Source: Dehalococcoidia bacterium (lineage in GTDB: Bacteria; Chloroflexota; Dehalococcoidia; Dehalococcoidales; E44-bin46). From it: DNA of 43,658 nt. A program made the translations under genes and the position numbers. Below are positions 18,202 through 27,935 of this stretch, piece by piece (within the stretch, counting starts at the first letter, position 1; each line of letters begins with the position of its first letter). The stretch lies in the NCBI GenBank assembly GCA_030605575.1, contig JAUWIC010000016.1, forward strand, positions 1-43,658, read 5' to 3'. Below the pieces are notes generated by a model. It saw only the letters and a list, made by a program, of their open reading frames with translations. It was not told the origin of the DNA and did not search any database.

Positions 18202-19050
18202 TCAGCCATGAGAGTTCACCATGCGATAAACACCCAAAGCATCGTCAAAGGTGAGTGATTTGGAGTAACGCTCCACCATTGTGATATTCTCCCACCCCCC
18301 TAGAGTCTGGACTACACGGGTAGATAAGCCAATCTTCACATTGTGAACACAGAAACCTCGTCTAAATGAATGTGCATTACACTGAAGACCACTTTGAGCC
18401 TTAAGTCGCTTCAACATTGTTTGAGCACCACCTTTGTTGAGTTCAAAGCTATCGTGCTCGGCAAACCACTTATTTATCAGACCGTTACCAGCAAGACACT
18501 TACGATAACGATTACCCTTGCCCAATACAATAACTGTGCCTTCCTGCCAATTGAAATCTCTTGCCCTTACATTGATAGCTTCTGATAGTCTCATTCCCGA
18601 ATACCACAATAAGCTGATAAGGGCTTTATCCCGTTCACAATGGCAGTGCTTGAGTAACACTTCAAGTTGCTCCTTGCTAACGGCAGGTAGCAGTTTCTTT
18701 TGTGTCTTTGGCGGAGATACTTTGCTAATAGGATTATCAGGGATATGCCCATTCTGATAAAGCCAGTTACAAAGTGCTCTGAGACACGAGTAGAACTTGA
18801 GCTTGCCATTATGACATGATAGACTATTGAGGTATTGGGTTATCCCCTCAGCAGTCAAGGGATAACCGATAAAGCCAGTGAGAGTGTAATGATAGCTTTC
18901 AACAGTCCTTTGACTGATACCTTGAGGACGGGATTCAAGGAACTTATCAAACAGCACTTTTGTGAACTTTTGTGAACTTTTATCACCTGTTACGTGTGTG
19001 GCGCATTCGTCTAGTGGCTTAGGACACCTCCCTCTCAAGGAGGAGATCAC
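18202..19050 (-). CDS. Tyrosine integrase of element 1 (N-terminus overlaps tRNA-Glu antisense)
   Basis: SLLWYSGMRLSEAINV, AHSFRRGF, LGGWENITMVERYSKS. Confidence 0.92.
   Translation of the reverse strand: MISSLRGRCPKPLDECATHVTGDKSSQKFTKVLFDKFLESRPQGISQRTVESYHYTLTGFIGYPLTAEGITQYLNSLSCHNGKLKFYSCLRALCNWLYQNGHIPDNPISKVSPPKTQKKLLPAVSKEQLEVLLKHCHCERDKALISLLWYSGMRLSEAINVRARDFNWQEGTVIVLGKGNRYRKCLAGNGLINKWFAEHDSFELNKGGAQTMLKRLKAQSGLQCNAHSFRRGFCVHNVKIGLSTRVVQTLGGWENITMVERYSKSLTFDDALGVYRMVNSHG
18951..18985. promoter_or_regulatory. Candidate integrase arm-binding repeats (TTGTGAACTT x2; further copy at 10936-10944)
   Basis: 10-bp tandem repeat adjacent to the att core, with a matching TTGTGAACT on the other side of the reconstructed attP. 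Confidence 0.5.
18998..19044 (+). repeat. attR core (47 bp, identical to 10865-10911)
   Basis: Direct comparison. Confidence 0.92.
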
Positions 19051-19076
19051 CGGTTCGAATCCGGTATGCGCTACCA
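19000..19076 (+). tRNA. tRNA-Glu(CTC), CCA encoded
   Basis: GGCGCAT/ATGCGCT acceptor; anticodon loop CTCTCAA; CGGTTCGAATCCG T-arm. Confidence 0.92.
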
Positions 19077-19117
19077 GTTAAATTTATGTGGCATAGTCTT
19101 GTATTTAAGGAGGCTCT

Positions 19118-19966
19118 ATGTCAGACAGGATAAAGATGGCGGCGGTTCAAATGGAGCCGGGGCTGATGAAAATCGGGGAGAATCTGGAAAGTATGGTTAG
19201 CGCAGTTAGAGAAGCCGCCGATAACCAGGCTAACCTGATAGTGTTTCCTGAGTGTAGCCTGACCGGTTATGTCTTTTCCAGCCGCCGAGAGGCACTGTCT
19301 TTTGCTGAAACCTTACCCGGACCCAGTACTGAAAGAATTGCTTCCCTCTGCCAGGAGCTCAAAACCTATGTTATCTTTGGTCTTCTGGAAAAGGAGGGCG
19401 ACAGATTATTTAATGCGGCGGCGTTGGTCGGACCTCAGGGGCTTATCGCCGGGTATAGAAAGAATCATCTCCCTTTTTTGGGAGTTGACCGCTTCGTGGA
19501 CATTGGCGATAGGCCTTTTCAGGTACATCAGACCCCGATAGGTAACATAGGTCTGCTGATTTGCTATGATATTGCCTTTCCCGAGAGCTCAAGGGTTATG
19601 ACCTTACTGGGAGCTGATGTATTAGCCCTGTCCACCAACTTCCCTCGGGGTCGGGGGGAAAAGTACACTCATGTCATTATTGCCCGAGCCTTTGAGAACC
19701 GGGTTCATGTGGTATCAGCCAACCGGGTTGGCAGTGAGAGGGGCTACTCATTTGCCGGGCTGAGTGAAATCGTTGATGCCTCTGGGGAAATCCTAAGCCT
19801 GGCCAGTCCCGATAAGGAAGAAATCATATATGGTGAGGTCAGTCTAGACTCAGCGCGACAAAAACATGTCACCGTTATACCCGGTGAGTTTGAGCTAGAT
19901 TTTATAAACGACCGTCGCCCTGAGCTATATGATGTGATTACCAGGAGAAAAGGCGGTAATTCTTAA
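19118..19966 (+). CDS. Carbon-nitrogen hydrolase (nitrilase superfamily)
   Basis: VFPECSLTGY, YRKNHL, GLLICYDIAFPES (Glu-Lys-Cys triad). Confidence 0.9.
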   Translation: MSDRIKMAAVQMEPGLMKIGENLESMVSAVREAADNQANLIVFPECSLTGYVFSSRREALSFAETLPGPSTERIASLCQELKTYVIFGLLEKEGDRLFNAAALVGPQGLIAGYRKNHLPFLGVDRFVDIGDRPFQVHQTPIGNIGLLICYDIAFPESSRVMTLLGADVLALSTNFPRGRGEKYTHVIIARAFENRVHVVSANRVGSERGYSFAGLSEIVDASGEILSLASPDKEEIIYGEVSLDSARQKHVTVIPGEFELDFINDRRPELYDVITRRKGGNS

Positions 19967-20054
19967 GGGGGCCAACTGTAAGCTTGACTTTTCTCTCTCA
20001 CATTTTTATAATATTTTAGTTGACTAGCTTTTGGGAGAAGCTTCGAGAGGTGGT

Positions 20055-20127
20055 GCCCGAGTAGCGCAATGGTAGCGCAACCGACTTGTAATCGGTAGGT
20101 TAGTGGGTTCGAATCCCCTCTCGGGCT
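20055..20127 (+). tRNA. tRNA-Thr(TGT)
   Basis: Cloverleaf; anticodon loop CTTGTAA. Confidence 0.9.
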
Positions 20128-20155
20128 GGGTTACTTAGTTTTGGTGGTTATACGG

Positions 20156-20240
20156 GGAGGGGTGCCGGAGTGGTTAATCGGAGCAGTCTGTAAAATTGCC
20201 GCCTGAAAGGGCTACGCAGGTTCAAATCCTGCCCCCTCCA
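20156..20240 (+). tRNA. tRNA-Tyr(GTA)
   Basis: Long variable arm; anticodon loop CTGTAAA. Confidence 0.92.
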
Positions 20241-20308
20241 CTATAGTTTAACCATGGTAGAGCTTTGACTAGACACCGAGTTATAAAAATCGGTATAATA
20301 AGACCAAC

Positions 20309-20381
20309 GCCCACATAGCTCAGCAGGAAGAGCACGTTCTTGGTAAGAACGGGGTCACCAGTTCGAATCTGGTTGTGGGCT
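20309..20381 (+). tRNA. tRNA-Thr(GGT)
   Basis: Cloverleaf; anticodon loop TTGGTAA. Confidence 0.9.
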
Positions 20382-20400
20382 TAGGTAAAGGGGGTTAGAA

Positions 20401-21603
20401 ATGGCAAAAAAGAAGTTTGAGCGGACTAAGCCACATTGCAATGTGGGCACTATCGGTCATGTTGACCATGGGAAAACAGTTTTGACCTCAGCGATAACCA
20501 AGGTGTTATCAACGATAGGGTCTACTGGATTTCGCTCGTTTGAGAGTATTGATAATGCACCCGAGGAGAAGGCACGAGGACTAACTATCGCTATTGCTCA
20601 TGTTGAGTATGAGACAGAGAAGCGGCATTATGCTCATATAGACTGTCCGGGACACGCCGACTTTATTAAGAATATGATAACCGGGGCGGCCCAGATGGAT
20701 GGGGCTATATTGGTGGTGAGTGCCCCTGATGGGCCTATGCCTCAGACCAGGGAACATGTCTTATTAGCTCGTCAGGTGGAGGTTCCGTATATTGTAGTTG
20801 CCCTCAATAAGGTTGATTTGATGGAGGATGAGGAGCTTCTGGAACTGGTAGAGATGGAGGTAAGGGAACTGCTTAATAAATATGAGTTCCCTGGGGATGA
20901 GATACCAGTGGTGAGAGTGAGTGGGCTTAAGGCTGGTGAGTGTGGTTGCGGTAAGAGAGAATGTCAATGGTGTGGCAGCGTCTGGAAGCTGCTGGATGCT
21001 GTAGATAGCTATATTCCTATTCCCAAGCGAGCCAAAGACCAGCCATTTTTGATGCCGGTAGAGGATGTCTTTAGCATTAAAGGTCGGGGCACGGTGCCCA
21101 CAGGTAGGGTTGAGAGGGGTGTGATTAAGCCCGGGGACGAGGTTGAGATAGTCGGCTTACATCATGAGCCCCGTAAGACAGTGGTTACCAGCCTGGAGAT
21201 GTTCCACAAGATTCTGGATGAAGCTGAGCCGGGTGATGCCGTTGGCTGCTTGCTAAGAGGTATAGACCGGGACGAGGTAGAAAGAGGACAGGTGATAGCT
21301 GCCCCTGGTTCTATTAAACCACATACCTATGCTGATGCTGAGGTCTATGTATTGAGTAAGGAGGAGGGAGGGAGGCACACCCCCTTCTTTACCGGCTATA
21401 AACCCCAATTTTATATCAGGACGACAGATGTTACCGGCGAGATTGCACTACCAGAAGGGGTGGAGATGGTTATGCCTGGTGATAATATAACCATGAAGGT
21501 AAAACTCATTTATCCTGTAGCCTTGGAGAAAGGCTTGCGTTTTGCTATTAGGGAGGGGGGTAAAACAGTAGGTGCTGGCACGTTTAGCCGCATTATAGAG
21601 TGA
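20401..21603 (+). CDS. tuf: Translation elongation factor Tu
   Basis: [20 protein letters not shown]. Confidence 0.98.
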   Translation: MAKKKFERTKPHCNVGTIGHVDHGKTVLTSAITKVLSTIGSTGFRSFESIDNAPEEKARGLTIAIAHVEYETEKRHYAHIDCPGHADFIKNMITGAAQMDGAILVVSAPDGPMPQTREHVLLARQVEVPYIVVALNKVDLMEDEELLELVEMEVRELLNKYEFPGDEIPVVRVSGLKAGECGCGKRECQWCGSVWKLLDAVDSYIPIPKRAKDQPFLMPVEDVFSIKGRGTVPTGRVERGVIKPGDEVEIVGLHHEPRKTVVTSLEMFHKILDEAEPGDAVGCLLRGIDRDEVERGQVIAAPGSIKPHTYADAEVYVLSKEEGGRHTPFFTGYKPQFYIRTTDVTGEIALPEGVEMVMPGDNITMKVKLIYPVALEKGLRFAIREGGKTVGAGTFSRIIE

Positions 21604-21604
21604 T

Positions 21605-21772
21605 ATGGCTAGGAAAGCTGAAGCCAGGGTTATAATTCATCTTGCCTGTACTGAGTGCAAGCAGAGGACATATACTACTACTAAGAATAGAAGAAATGAC
21701 CCCCAACGATTAGAGCTTAGAAAATACTGCCCCCGATGTCGTGCTTATCGACTCCATAGAGAGATAAAATAG
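21605..21772 (+). CDS. rpmG: 50S ribosomal protein L33
   Basis: [55 protein letters not shown], not in the ORF track. Confidence 0.95.
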   Translation: MARKAEARVIIHLACTECKQRTYTTTKNRRNDPQRLELRKYCPRCRAYRLHREIK

Positions 21773-21807
21773 GGCTATGCGACTAAGAAGTAGGTGAGAT
21801 TCCTTCA

Positions 21808-22020
21808 ATGACATATCATACTACCAAGCGAGGCGGTTCAAGATTTAGAATCTTTGGCGAGGTTATCACCGAGTTAAAGAAGGTAGTTTGGCTTCCCAAA
21901 CGAGAAGTTGCCTATTTGACAGTTATAGTGCTGATTGTTTGTATCATCGCTGGTCTAGCTCTAGGGTTCATTGATATTGGTTTTGCTGACTTTGCCAGTA
22001 AATTCTTTTTGGGTGGATAG
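21808..22020 (+). CDS. secE: Preprotein translocase subunit SecE
   Basis: ELKKVVWLPKREV plus one TM segment; position between rpmG and nusG. Confidence 0.93.
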   Translation: MTYHTTKRGGSRFRIFGEVITELKKVVWLPKREVAYLTVIVLIVCIIAGLALGFIDIGFADFASKFFLGG

Positions 22021-22098
22021 AAGCTTATTGGTTCCAGGTTGGGCTGAAGCGTCATCATCCAGGGGGGATATTGCGTTTTCCCCAAAATCTTTACCTAA

Positions 22099-22641
22099 GT
22101 GAGGGCATTAATGGAGGAGCCAAAATCTTGGTTTGTAATTCATACCTATTCCGGGTATGAAGAACGAGTTAAGAAGAATTTAGAGCAACGTATTAAGTTT
22201 ATGGATTCTGAGGGCGAGGTCTCTCAGGTGGTTATACCTACTGAGGACGAGATTGAGGTTAGAAGTGGGCAGAGGCGGACGGTGACCAAGAAGATATTGC
22301 CCGGTTATGTCCTGGTTCAAATGAAGATGAGCGACCAGAGCTGGAAAGTAGTACGTAATACCCCTGGTGTCACTGGTTTTGTTGGTAGTGGCAATAAACC
22401 GGTTCCGTTGCGGGAGGAGGAAGTTGGCCGGATTTTGAAACAGATGGAAGCTGAAGCCCCCAGGCTTAGAATTGGCTTTCGGGAGGGGCAGAGTATTCGG
22501 GTGGTTGACGGTCCGTTTATTGATTTTATCGGGGTGGTGGACAGTATAAATTCGGGGAAGGGTAAAGTTAGGGTGCTGTTATCCCTTTTTGGGCGTGAAA
22601 CGCCGGTGGAGCTTGACTTCTTGCAGGTGGAGAAGCTTTAG
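22099..22641 (+). CDS. nusG: Transcription termination/antitermination protein NusG
   Basis: WFVIHTYSGYEERVKKNLEQRI, KOW domain. Confidence 0.97.
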   Translation: MRALMEEPKSWFVIHTYSGYEERVKKNLEQRIKFMDSEGEVSQVVIPTEDEIEVRSGQRRTVTKKILPGYVLVQMKMSDQSWKVVRNTPGVTGFVGSGNKPVPLREEEVGRILKQMEAEAPRLRIGFREGQSIRVVDGPFIDFIGVVDSINSGKGKVRVLLSLFGRETPVELDFLQVEKL

Positions 22642-22660
22642 GCTCTCTTAGGAGACACAG

Positions 22661-23083
22661 GTGACGAAAAAGATAAAAGCCGTGATTAAATTGCAGATTC
22701 CCGCCGGTAAGGCCAATCCAGCCCCTCCGGTAGGTCCAGCTTTAGGTCAGCACGGGATTAATATTATGGCCTTCTGTAAGGAGTACAACGAGCGTACTTC
22801 CTCTCAGGCGGGGTCTATTATTCCAGCTGAAATAACCGTCTTTGATGATAGGTCATTTACGTTTATTACTAAAACACCGCCAACTACTGATTTGCTGAAG
22901 CAGGCATTAGGTGTGGAAAAGGGTTCTGGCGATACTGGTCGTGAAAAAATAGGCAAGCTGTCCCGGGATAAGCTTCGTGAGATAGCTCAGCTTAAGGCTA
23001 AGGACCTGAATGCGACTAGTATTGAGGGGGCAGAGCGAATCATTGAGGGCACAGCCCGGAGTATGGGGATTGAGATAGAGTGA
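22661..23083 (+). CDS. rplK: 50S ribosomal protein L11
   Basis: [34 protein letters not shown]. Confidence 0.98.
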   Translation: MTKKIKAVIKLQIPAGKANPAPPVGPALGQHGINIMAFCKEYNERTSSQAGSIIPAEITVFDDRSFTFITKTPPTTDLLKQALGVEKGSGDTGREKIGKLSRDKLREIAQLKAKDLNATSIEGAERIIEGTARSMGIEIE

Positions 23084-24267
23084 CAGGAGGGGCTGTTATG
23101 TTATCGGCCAAAGCATTTTATATCCCCCCGGTGCTGATTATTGGCTCAGGGGCATCGGAACAAGTCGGAGAAGAAAGTAGGAAACTGGGGGTTAAGCAGG
23201 GCTTAATTGTTACTGATGAAGTTCTGCTCAAATTGGGGATATTAGATAATATCAAACGAGCCCTGTCTCAGGCTAAGGTTCAATTTACTATATATTCCGG
23301 CGTCTTTACCGAGCCCACAGTGGAATTCGTCCGGGATGGTCTTAAGGCCTATAAAGAAAATGGGTGTGATTTTTTGTTAGCTATAGGCGGCGGCAGTGCC
23401 ATTGATACCGCCAAGGCAATCGCAGTTATGGCTACCAATGGCGGTGCCATTGAAGATTACCAGGGGCTGGGTAAGATTCCTAAAGGAGGTGCCCCACTCA
23501 TAGCCATCCCGACCACGGCTGGTACCGGCAGCGAGGTCACTCAGTTTACTATAATTACCGATACCAAAAGGGATGTCAAAATGCTCATTGGTAGCCCATT
23601 TCTTATACCTCGAGAGGCTATTGTTGACCCGCTGTTAACTCTGTCAATGCCGCGTGGTCTAACCGCCGCCGTGGGAATTGATGCCCTGACTCACGCTATT
23701 GAAGCCTATGTTTCGGTAAAAGCCCAGCCGATGAGTGATATTTTCTGTCTTTCCGCTATTGAACTCATCTCGGGTAATTTGAGGCAGGCTTGGTCTAACG
23801 GAAATAATATAGAGGCGAGGGAGAAAACCATGGTGGGAGCGCTTCAGGCGGGCATCGCTTTTAGCAACTCATCGGTGGCTTTAGTTCACGGGATGTCCCG
23901 ACCTATTGGGGCGTATTTCCACGTGGCTCATGGGGTTTCTAATGCCGCTCTCTTAGGTGTGGTTACCGAGTTCAGCTTGATTGGTAATCCGGCTAGATAT
24001 GCCCGTGTGGCTCAAGCGATGGGAGAGAATGTGGATAATCTCACTATTCTGGAAGCCGCCGATTTAGCCGCTAAGTCTATTAGGAGGTTAGTAAAGGATA
24101 TTAAAATACCTTCGTTACAGGAGTTGGGCGTGGATAAAGAAAAACTGGATAAATTGGCGCCTAAGATGGCCGAAGATGCTATTGCTAGCGGTAGCCCAGC
24201 CAATAATCCCCGCCAGGCAACAAAGGAAGAGATAATAGAGCTTTATAAACTGGCTTACTCACACTAA
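23080..24267 (+). CDS. Iron-containing alcohol dehydrogenase
   Basis: [41 protein letters not shown]. Confidence 0.92.
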   Translation: MTGGAVMLSAKAFYIPPVLIIGSGASEQVGEESRKLGVKQGLIVTDEVLLKLGILDNIKRALSQAKVQFTIYSGVFTEPTVEFVRDGLKAYKENGCDFLLAIGGGSAIDTAKAIAVMATNGGAIEDYQGLGKIPKGGAPLIAIPTTAGTGSEVTQFTIITDTKRDVKMLIGSPFLIPREAIVDPLLTLSMPRGLTAAVGIDALTHAIEAYVSVKAQPMSDIFCLSAIELISGNLRQAWSNGNNIEAREKTMVGALQAGIAFSNSSVALVHGMSRPIGAYFHVAHGVSNAALLGVVTEFSLIGNPARYARVAQAMGENVDNLTILEAADLAAKSIRRLVKDIKIPSLQELGVDKEKLDKLAPKMAEDAIASGSPANNPRQATKEEIIELYKLAYSH

Positions 24268-24288
24268 AAACTAAGGAGGCAATGCAGG

Positions 24289-25779
24289 ATGATTTTAGAA
24301 GAACCGATAAAGGGAGTGCCACTGGTTAAGAACTTCATCGATGGGGAATGGGTTGAATCTAAGGGTGAGATTAGGGATGTGGTGAATCCAGCTAAGTATG
24401 AGGTGATTGCCAAAGTTCCGATTTCAACCAAAGATGAGATAGAAGCCGCCGTAGAGGCGGCTAAGGCGGCTTTTCCTGATTGGAGGCGGACAACTCCACT
24501 GGCCAGGGCAAGATGTCTCTTTAGGTTGAAGGAGTTACTGGAGGAGCATTTTGAGGAGGTTAGTCGGGTCCAGACGCAGGAGCACGGAAAGACCATAGAC
24601 GAATCCAGGGGAGAAACAAGACGGGGAATTGAAAATGTAGAGGTTGCCTGTGGGGTTCCCACCTTGATGATGGGGTACAATCTGGAGGATATTGCCACCG
24701 GCATAGATGAGTACCTCATTCGACAGCCTTTAGGGGTTTTCGGCATAATAGGTCCTTTTAACTTCCCATTCATGATTCCGCTGTGGTCGGCACCGTATGC
24801 GGTGGCTACTGGAAACTGCGTGGTTATCAAGCCGTCAAGCGAAGTGCCCCTCAGTCAAATGAAGATTGCCGAGTTGGTAGATGAAGCTGGTTTCCCCCCG
24901 GGGGTGTGGAACGTGGTCAATGGCGGCCGGACGGTGGTAAATGGGATGTTAGACCATCCCGATATTCAAGGGATAGCCTTCGTTGGCTCCACTCCCACCG
25001 CCAGAGACGTTATTTACAAGAGGTGTGGCGAGATGGGTAAGAGGGTTATTGCTCAGGGTGGTGCCAAGAACTTTATGGTAATAATGCCCGATGCTAATGT
25101 AAGAGCCACCATACTAGCCCTCATGACATCGTTCTTTGGCAACACCGGTCAACGATGCCTGTCAGGTGCCAACCTGGTTATTGTCGGTGAAGATGATGGG
25201 TTCTATAAGAGTTTTATGGATGCAGTTGTTGCCACGACATCCAAGATAGTTATCGGTTGCGGGCTTGATGAATCGGTCCAGATGGGTCCCCTACGTGATA
25301 AAGAGAAAAAGGAGAAGGTAATAGGATATATAGAGAGTGGCCTGCAACAGGGGGCAAAACTCAGGCTTGATGGTAGGAAGAACATAAAGGTTGTCGGTGA
25401 CTATCCTGACACCTGCTTCCTTGGCCCAACTATCTTCGAGGACGTTACCCTTGATATGAAAATAGGTAGTGAGGAAATCTTTGGGCCGGTAATGAGTGTT
25501 ATGCGAGCCAAAAATCTGGATGAAGCCATAGAGATGGCTAATTCCAACTTATTTGGTAATGCTCATGCTGTCTTTACCGCAAGTGGTAAAATTGCCCGAG
25601 AGTTTCAATACCGGGTTACCAGTGGTAGTGTTGGCATAAATATTGGCATAGTGGCACCGATGGCATTCTTCCCATTTAGTGGGATGAAGCAATCGTTCTT
25701 CGGCATATTACATACCCAGGGTCAAGAAGCTGTCCGTTTCTTCACTGAAAGTAAAGTTGTCATCCAGAGGTGGTTTTAA
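24289..25779 (+). CDS. mmsA: CoA-acylating methylmalonate-semialdehyde dehydrogenase
   Basis: GPFNFPFMIPLW, GQRCLSGANLV. Confidence 0.88.
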   Translation: MILEEPIKGVPLVKNFIDGEWVESKGEIRDVVNPAKYEVIAKVPISTKDEIEAAVEAAKAAFPDWRRTTPLARARCLFRLKELLEEHFEEVSRVQTQEHGKTIDESRGETRRGIENVEVACGVPTLMMGYNLEDIATGIDEYLIRQPLGVFGIIGPFNFPFMIPLWSAPYAVATGNCVVIKPSSEVPLSQMKIAELVDEAGFPPGVWNVVNGGRTVVNGMLDHPDIQGIAFVGSTPTARDVIYKRCGEMGKRVIAQGGAKNFMVIMPDANVRATILALMTSFFGNTGQRCLSGANLVIVGEDDGFYKSFMDAVVATTSKIVIGCGLDESVQMGPLRDKEKKEKVIGYIESGLQQGAKLRLDGRKNIKVVGDYPDTCFLGPTIFEDVTLDMKIGSEEIFGPVMSVMRAKNLDEAIEMANSNLFGNAHAVFTASGKIAREFQYRVTSGSVGINIGIVAPMAFFPFSGMKQSFFGILHTQGQEAVRFFTESKVVIQRWF

Positions 25780-25795
25780 TAAGGGGGTAATGAAT

Positions 25796-26242
25796 ATGAA
25801 TCTACAAACAGCGTCGGCGGTTATTAGTTTTGCTAAGAGCCTGGAGGATGAATCGGCGAAGTTTTACCAGGATTTGGCTCAGCGATACGCCGAAGACAAG
25901 GATGTTTTGGTCGCTTTTGCCACCGAGAATAGGAAGAATATAGTGCAGATTGAAAGGGCGTACTACGGGGTTATCAGTGATGCCATTGAGGGTTGTTTTG
26001 CCTTTGATATAGAGCCTGATGCGTATAAGCTTGAGACGGCACTAGCCGAGGGCACCAGCTATCATGATGCGTTGGGTAAGGCTATTGAGCTTGAAGAGAA
26101 GATAGTAAAGTTTTACGCCGATGCTGCCGAACAATCAAAGTCTCTGATGGCAGATGTTCCCCGAGCTTTTATGCTGATAGTCAAGAAAAGGGCAAAACGT
26201 GGGACAGAATTGAGGTCACTTCTGGGAAAGGAAGGCCAGTAG
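25796..26242 (+). CDS. Ferritin-like/rubrerythrin-type protein
   Basis: SLEDESAKFYQDLA ... ELEEKIVKFYADAAE helical ExxH-poor ferritin-like pattern; ORF track starts at 25757. Confidence 0.5.
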   Translation: MNLQTASAVISFAKSLEDESAKFYQDLAQRYAEDKDVLVAFATENRKNIVQIERAYYGVISDAIEGCFAFDIEPDAYKLETALAEGTSYHDALGKAIELEEKIVKFYADAAEQSKSLMADVPRAFMLIVKKRAKRGTELRSLLGKEGQ

Positions 26243-26246
26243 AGAT

Positions 26247-26441
26247 ATGGCCAAAATGATTGAGAGGCGCCGAGTCCATTGCCCGGTAAAGCATGTTAGT
26301 GTCTTTATTCTTAAATGGGATGACGGGAGCTCCGCCGTTAAATGTGGTGACCTAAGAAGTTGTGGTGATTCCTGCCCATACCTTAAGGACCCTAACTATA
26401 AAAGCCCGTTTAGGAGGGCTCCAAAATATGAGCCGGAATAA
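26247..26441 (+). CDS. Small Cys-rich hypothetical protein
   Basis: CPVKH...KCGDLRSCGDSCPYL. Confidence 0.55.
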   Translation: MAKMIERRRVHCPVKHVSVFILKWDDGSSAVKCGDLRSCGDSCPYLKDPNYKSPFRRAPKYEPE

Positions 26442-26476
26442 TTTCTAACGCTGGCTATCTAAGCGGAAAGTAAGAA

Positions 26477-27190
26477 ATGGTAAGACAGAGTAAAAACTAT
26501 CAACAGGCGGTTAAACTGCTGGAGGGGACAGGAGACTATCCTCCTCGGGAAGCTATTGAGCTGGCTAAGAAGATGGCTTATGCCAAGTTTGATGAGACGG
26601 TGGAACTTCACCTCAGGATGGGTGTTGACCCCCGAAATGCCAGCCAGCAGGTGCGTGGCGTTGCCCTTTTGCCTCACGGGCTGGGTAAGACAGTGCGTGT
26701 TTTAGTTTTTGCCCAGGGTGAGGCGGAAACAATTGCCAAAACGGCGGGGGCAGATTTTGTCGGTGGTGATGAGTTGGTGAAGAAGATTGAGGATGGTTGG
26801 TTAGATTTTGATACCACTATTGCCACCCCTGACATGATGGGTAAGGTGGGTAAGTTGGGGAAAATTTTGGGGAGGAGGGGTTTGATGCCTAACCCTAAAT
26901 CAGGAACAGTGGTCGCTGCGGCTGACTTGCCCCGGGTAATAGGCGATGCCCGTAAAGGTCGGGTGGAATTTAAGCTGGACAGGACGGCTATCATTCACGT
27001 CCCGTTGGGTAAGGTTAGTTTTGAAGCTGATAAGTTGATGGATAACCTGACTGCGGTGATAGAGGCCGTGGTGAGGGCTAAACCGAGTGGTGCCAAGGGG
27101 CAGTATATCAGGACTGCCTCTTTAACCACGACCATGGGTCCTGGGATAAGGCTTGACCTTAAACCAACCCTTGCTTTAAGCTCCGGTTGA
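26477..27190 (+). CDS. rplA: 50S ribosomal protein L1
   Basis: TPDMMGKVGKLGKILGRRGLMPNPKSGTV. Confidence 0.98.
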   Translation: MVRQSKNYQQAVKLLEGTGDYPPREAIELAKKMAYAKFDETVELHLRMGVDPRNASQQVRGVALLPHGLGKTVRVLVFAQGEAETIAKTAGADFVGGDELVKKIEDGWLDFDTTIATPDMMGKVGKLGKILGRRGLMPNPKSGTVVAAADLPRVIGDARKGRVEFKLDRTAIIHVPLGKVSFEADKLMDNLTAVIEAVVRAKPSGAKGQYIRTASLTTTMGPGIRLDLKPTLALSSG

Positions 27191-27224
27191 TGCTATGCTT
27201 GGTTGACAATTAAATAATTCCCTG

Positions 27225-27400
27225 AGATAGTGGGCGCCAATTAAAGGCTTAAATTAGTTTGCCTGCCGAGGGAAAAGGTTTTAAACCGACTTCGATGCTC
27301 ATTGCTTGAAAGTCCTTTAAATTCGGTTTTTGCCTCAGTCCTTGTGTAGTTGGCGCAAGGACTTATTTTTTTAAATGAATGCTCAGCTTAAGGTTAGGAG
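27225..27400 (+). ncRNA. L10 (rplJL) leader-like structured 5' UTR
   Basis: Structured, conserved-looking region directly upstream of rplJ; by position and composition. Confidence 0.5.
27337..27372 (+). terminator. Intrinsic terminator/attenuator upstream of rplJ
   Basis: AGTCCTTG-N11-CAAGGACT stem followed by TATTTTTTT. Confidence 0.7.
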
Positions 27401-27409
27401 GCAATAAGG

Positions 27410-27934
27410 ATGTCTAGACAAAAGAAGGCACAGATTATTGATAGACTGCAAGAGGCTTTTTCTGAATGTAGCATTGGTGTTTTAACCGACTACCGGGGGT
27501 TATCAGCTTCTGAGATAACTATTTTGCGTCGTAGATTGGGGGAGTCAGATGTTCGGTATCGAGTGGTGAAGAATACTCTGGCTCGGTTTGCCGCTGAAAG
27601 AGCGGGCAGGGCTGATTTGGCAACCTCCTTTGATGGTCCGGTAGCTATTGCTTTTGGCTATGGCGATATAACTAAGCCAGCTAGAGCTTTGGCTGACTAC
27701 ATTCGCACCTCAAAGTCGAGTCTAACTATCAAGGGGGGCTTTTTAGGTGGTAGATTACTTACTCCAGACGAGGTGATAACCCTGTCCATACTCCCATCAA
27801 GGGAGATATTGTTGGCTAAGGTTCTGGGTGGGATGCAGAGTCCCATAGCTAGTTTAGTTAATTGCCTTACCGCTCCGATAACGGGGGTGGCGAGGGTTTT
27901 GCAGGCTAGAATTAAACAATTGGAGGCAGAATAA
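27410..27934 (+). CDS. rplJ: 50S ribosomal protein L10
   Basis: [27 protein letters not shown]. Confidence 0.97.
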   Translation: MSRQKKAQIIDRLQEAFSECSIGVLTDYRGLSASEITILRRRLGESDVRYRVVKNTLARFAAERAGRADLATSFDGPVAIAFGYGDITKPARALADYIRTSKSSLTIKGGFLGGRLLTPDEVITLSILPSREILLAKVLGGMQSPIASLVNCLTAPITGVARVLQARIKQLEAE

Positions 27935-27935
27935 A

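Larger units (their letters stand above)
10865..19044. mobile_element. Integrated element 1 (about 8.1 kb), tRNA-Glu 5'-half insertion
   Basis: Perfect 47-bp flanking direct repeats, tyrosine integrase at the right end, phage/plasmid-like regulators and ATPase. Confidence 0.9.
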
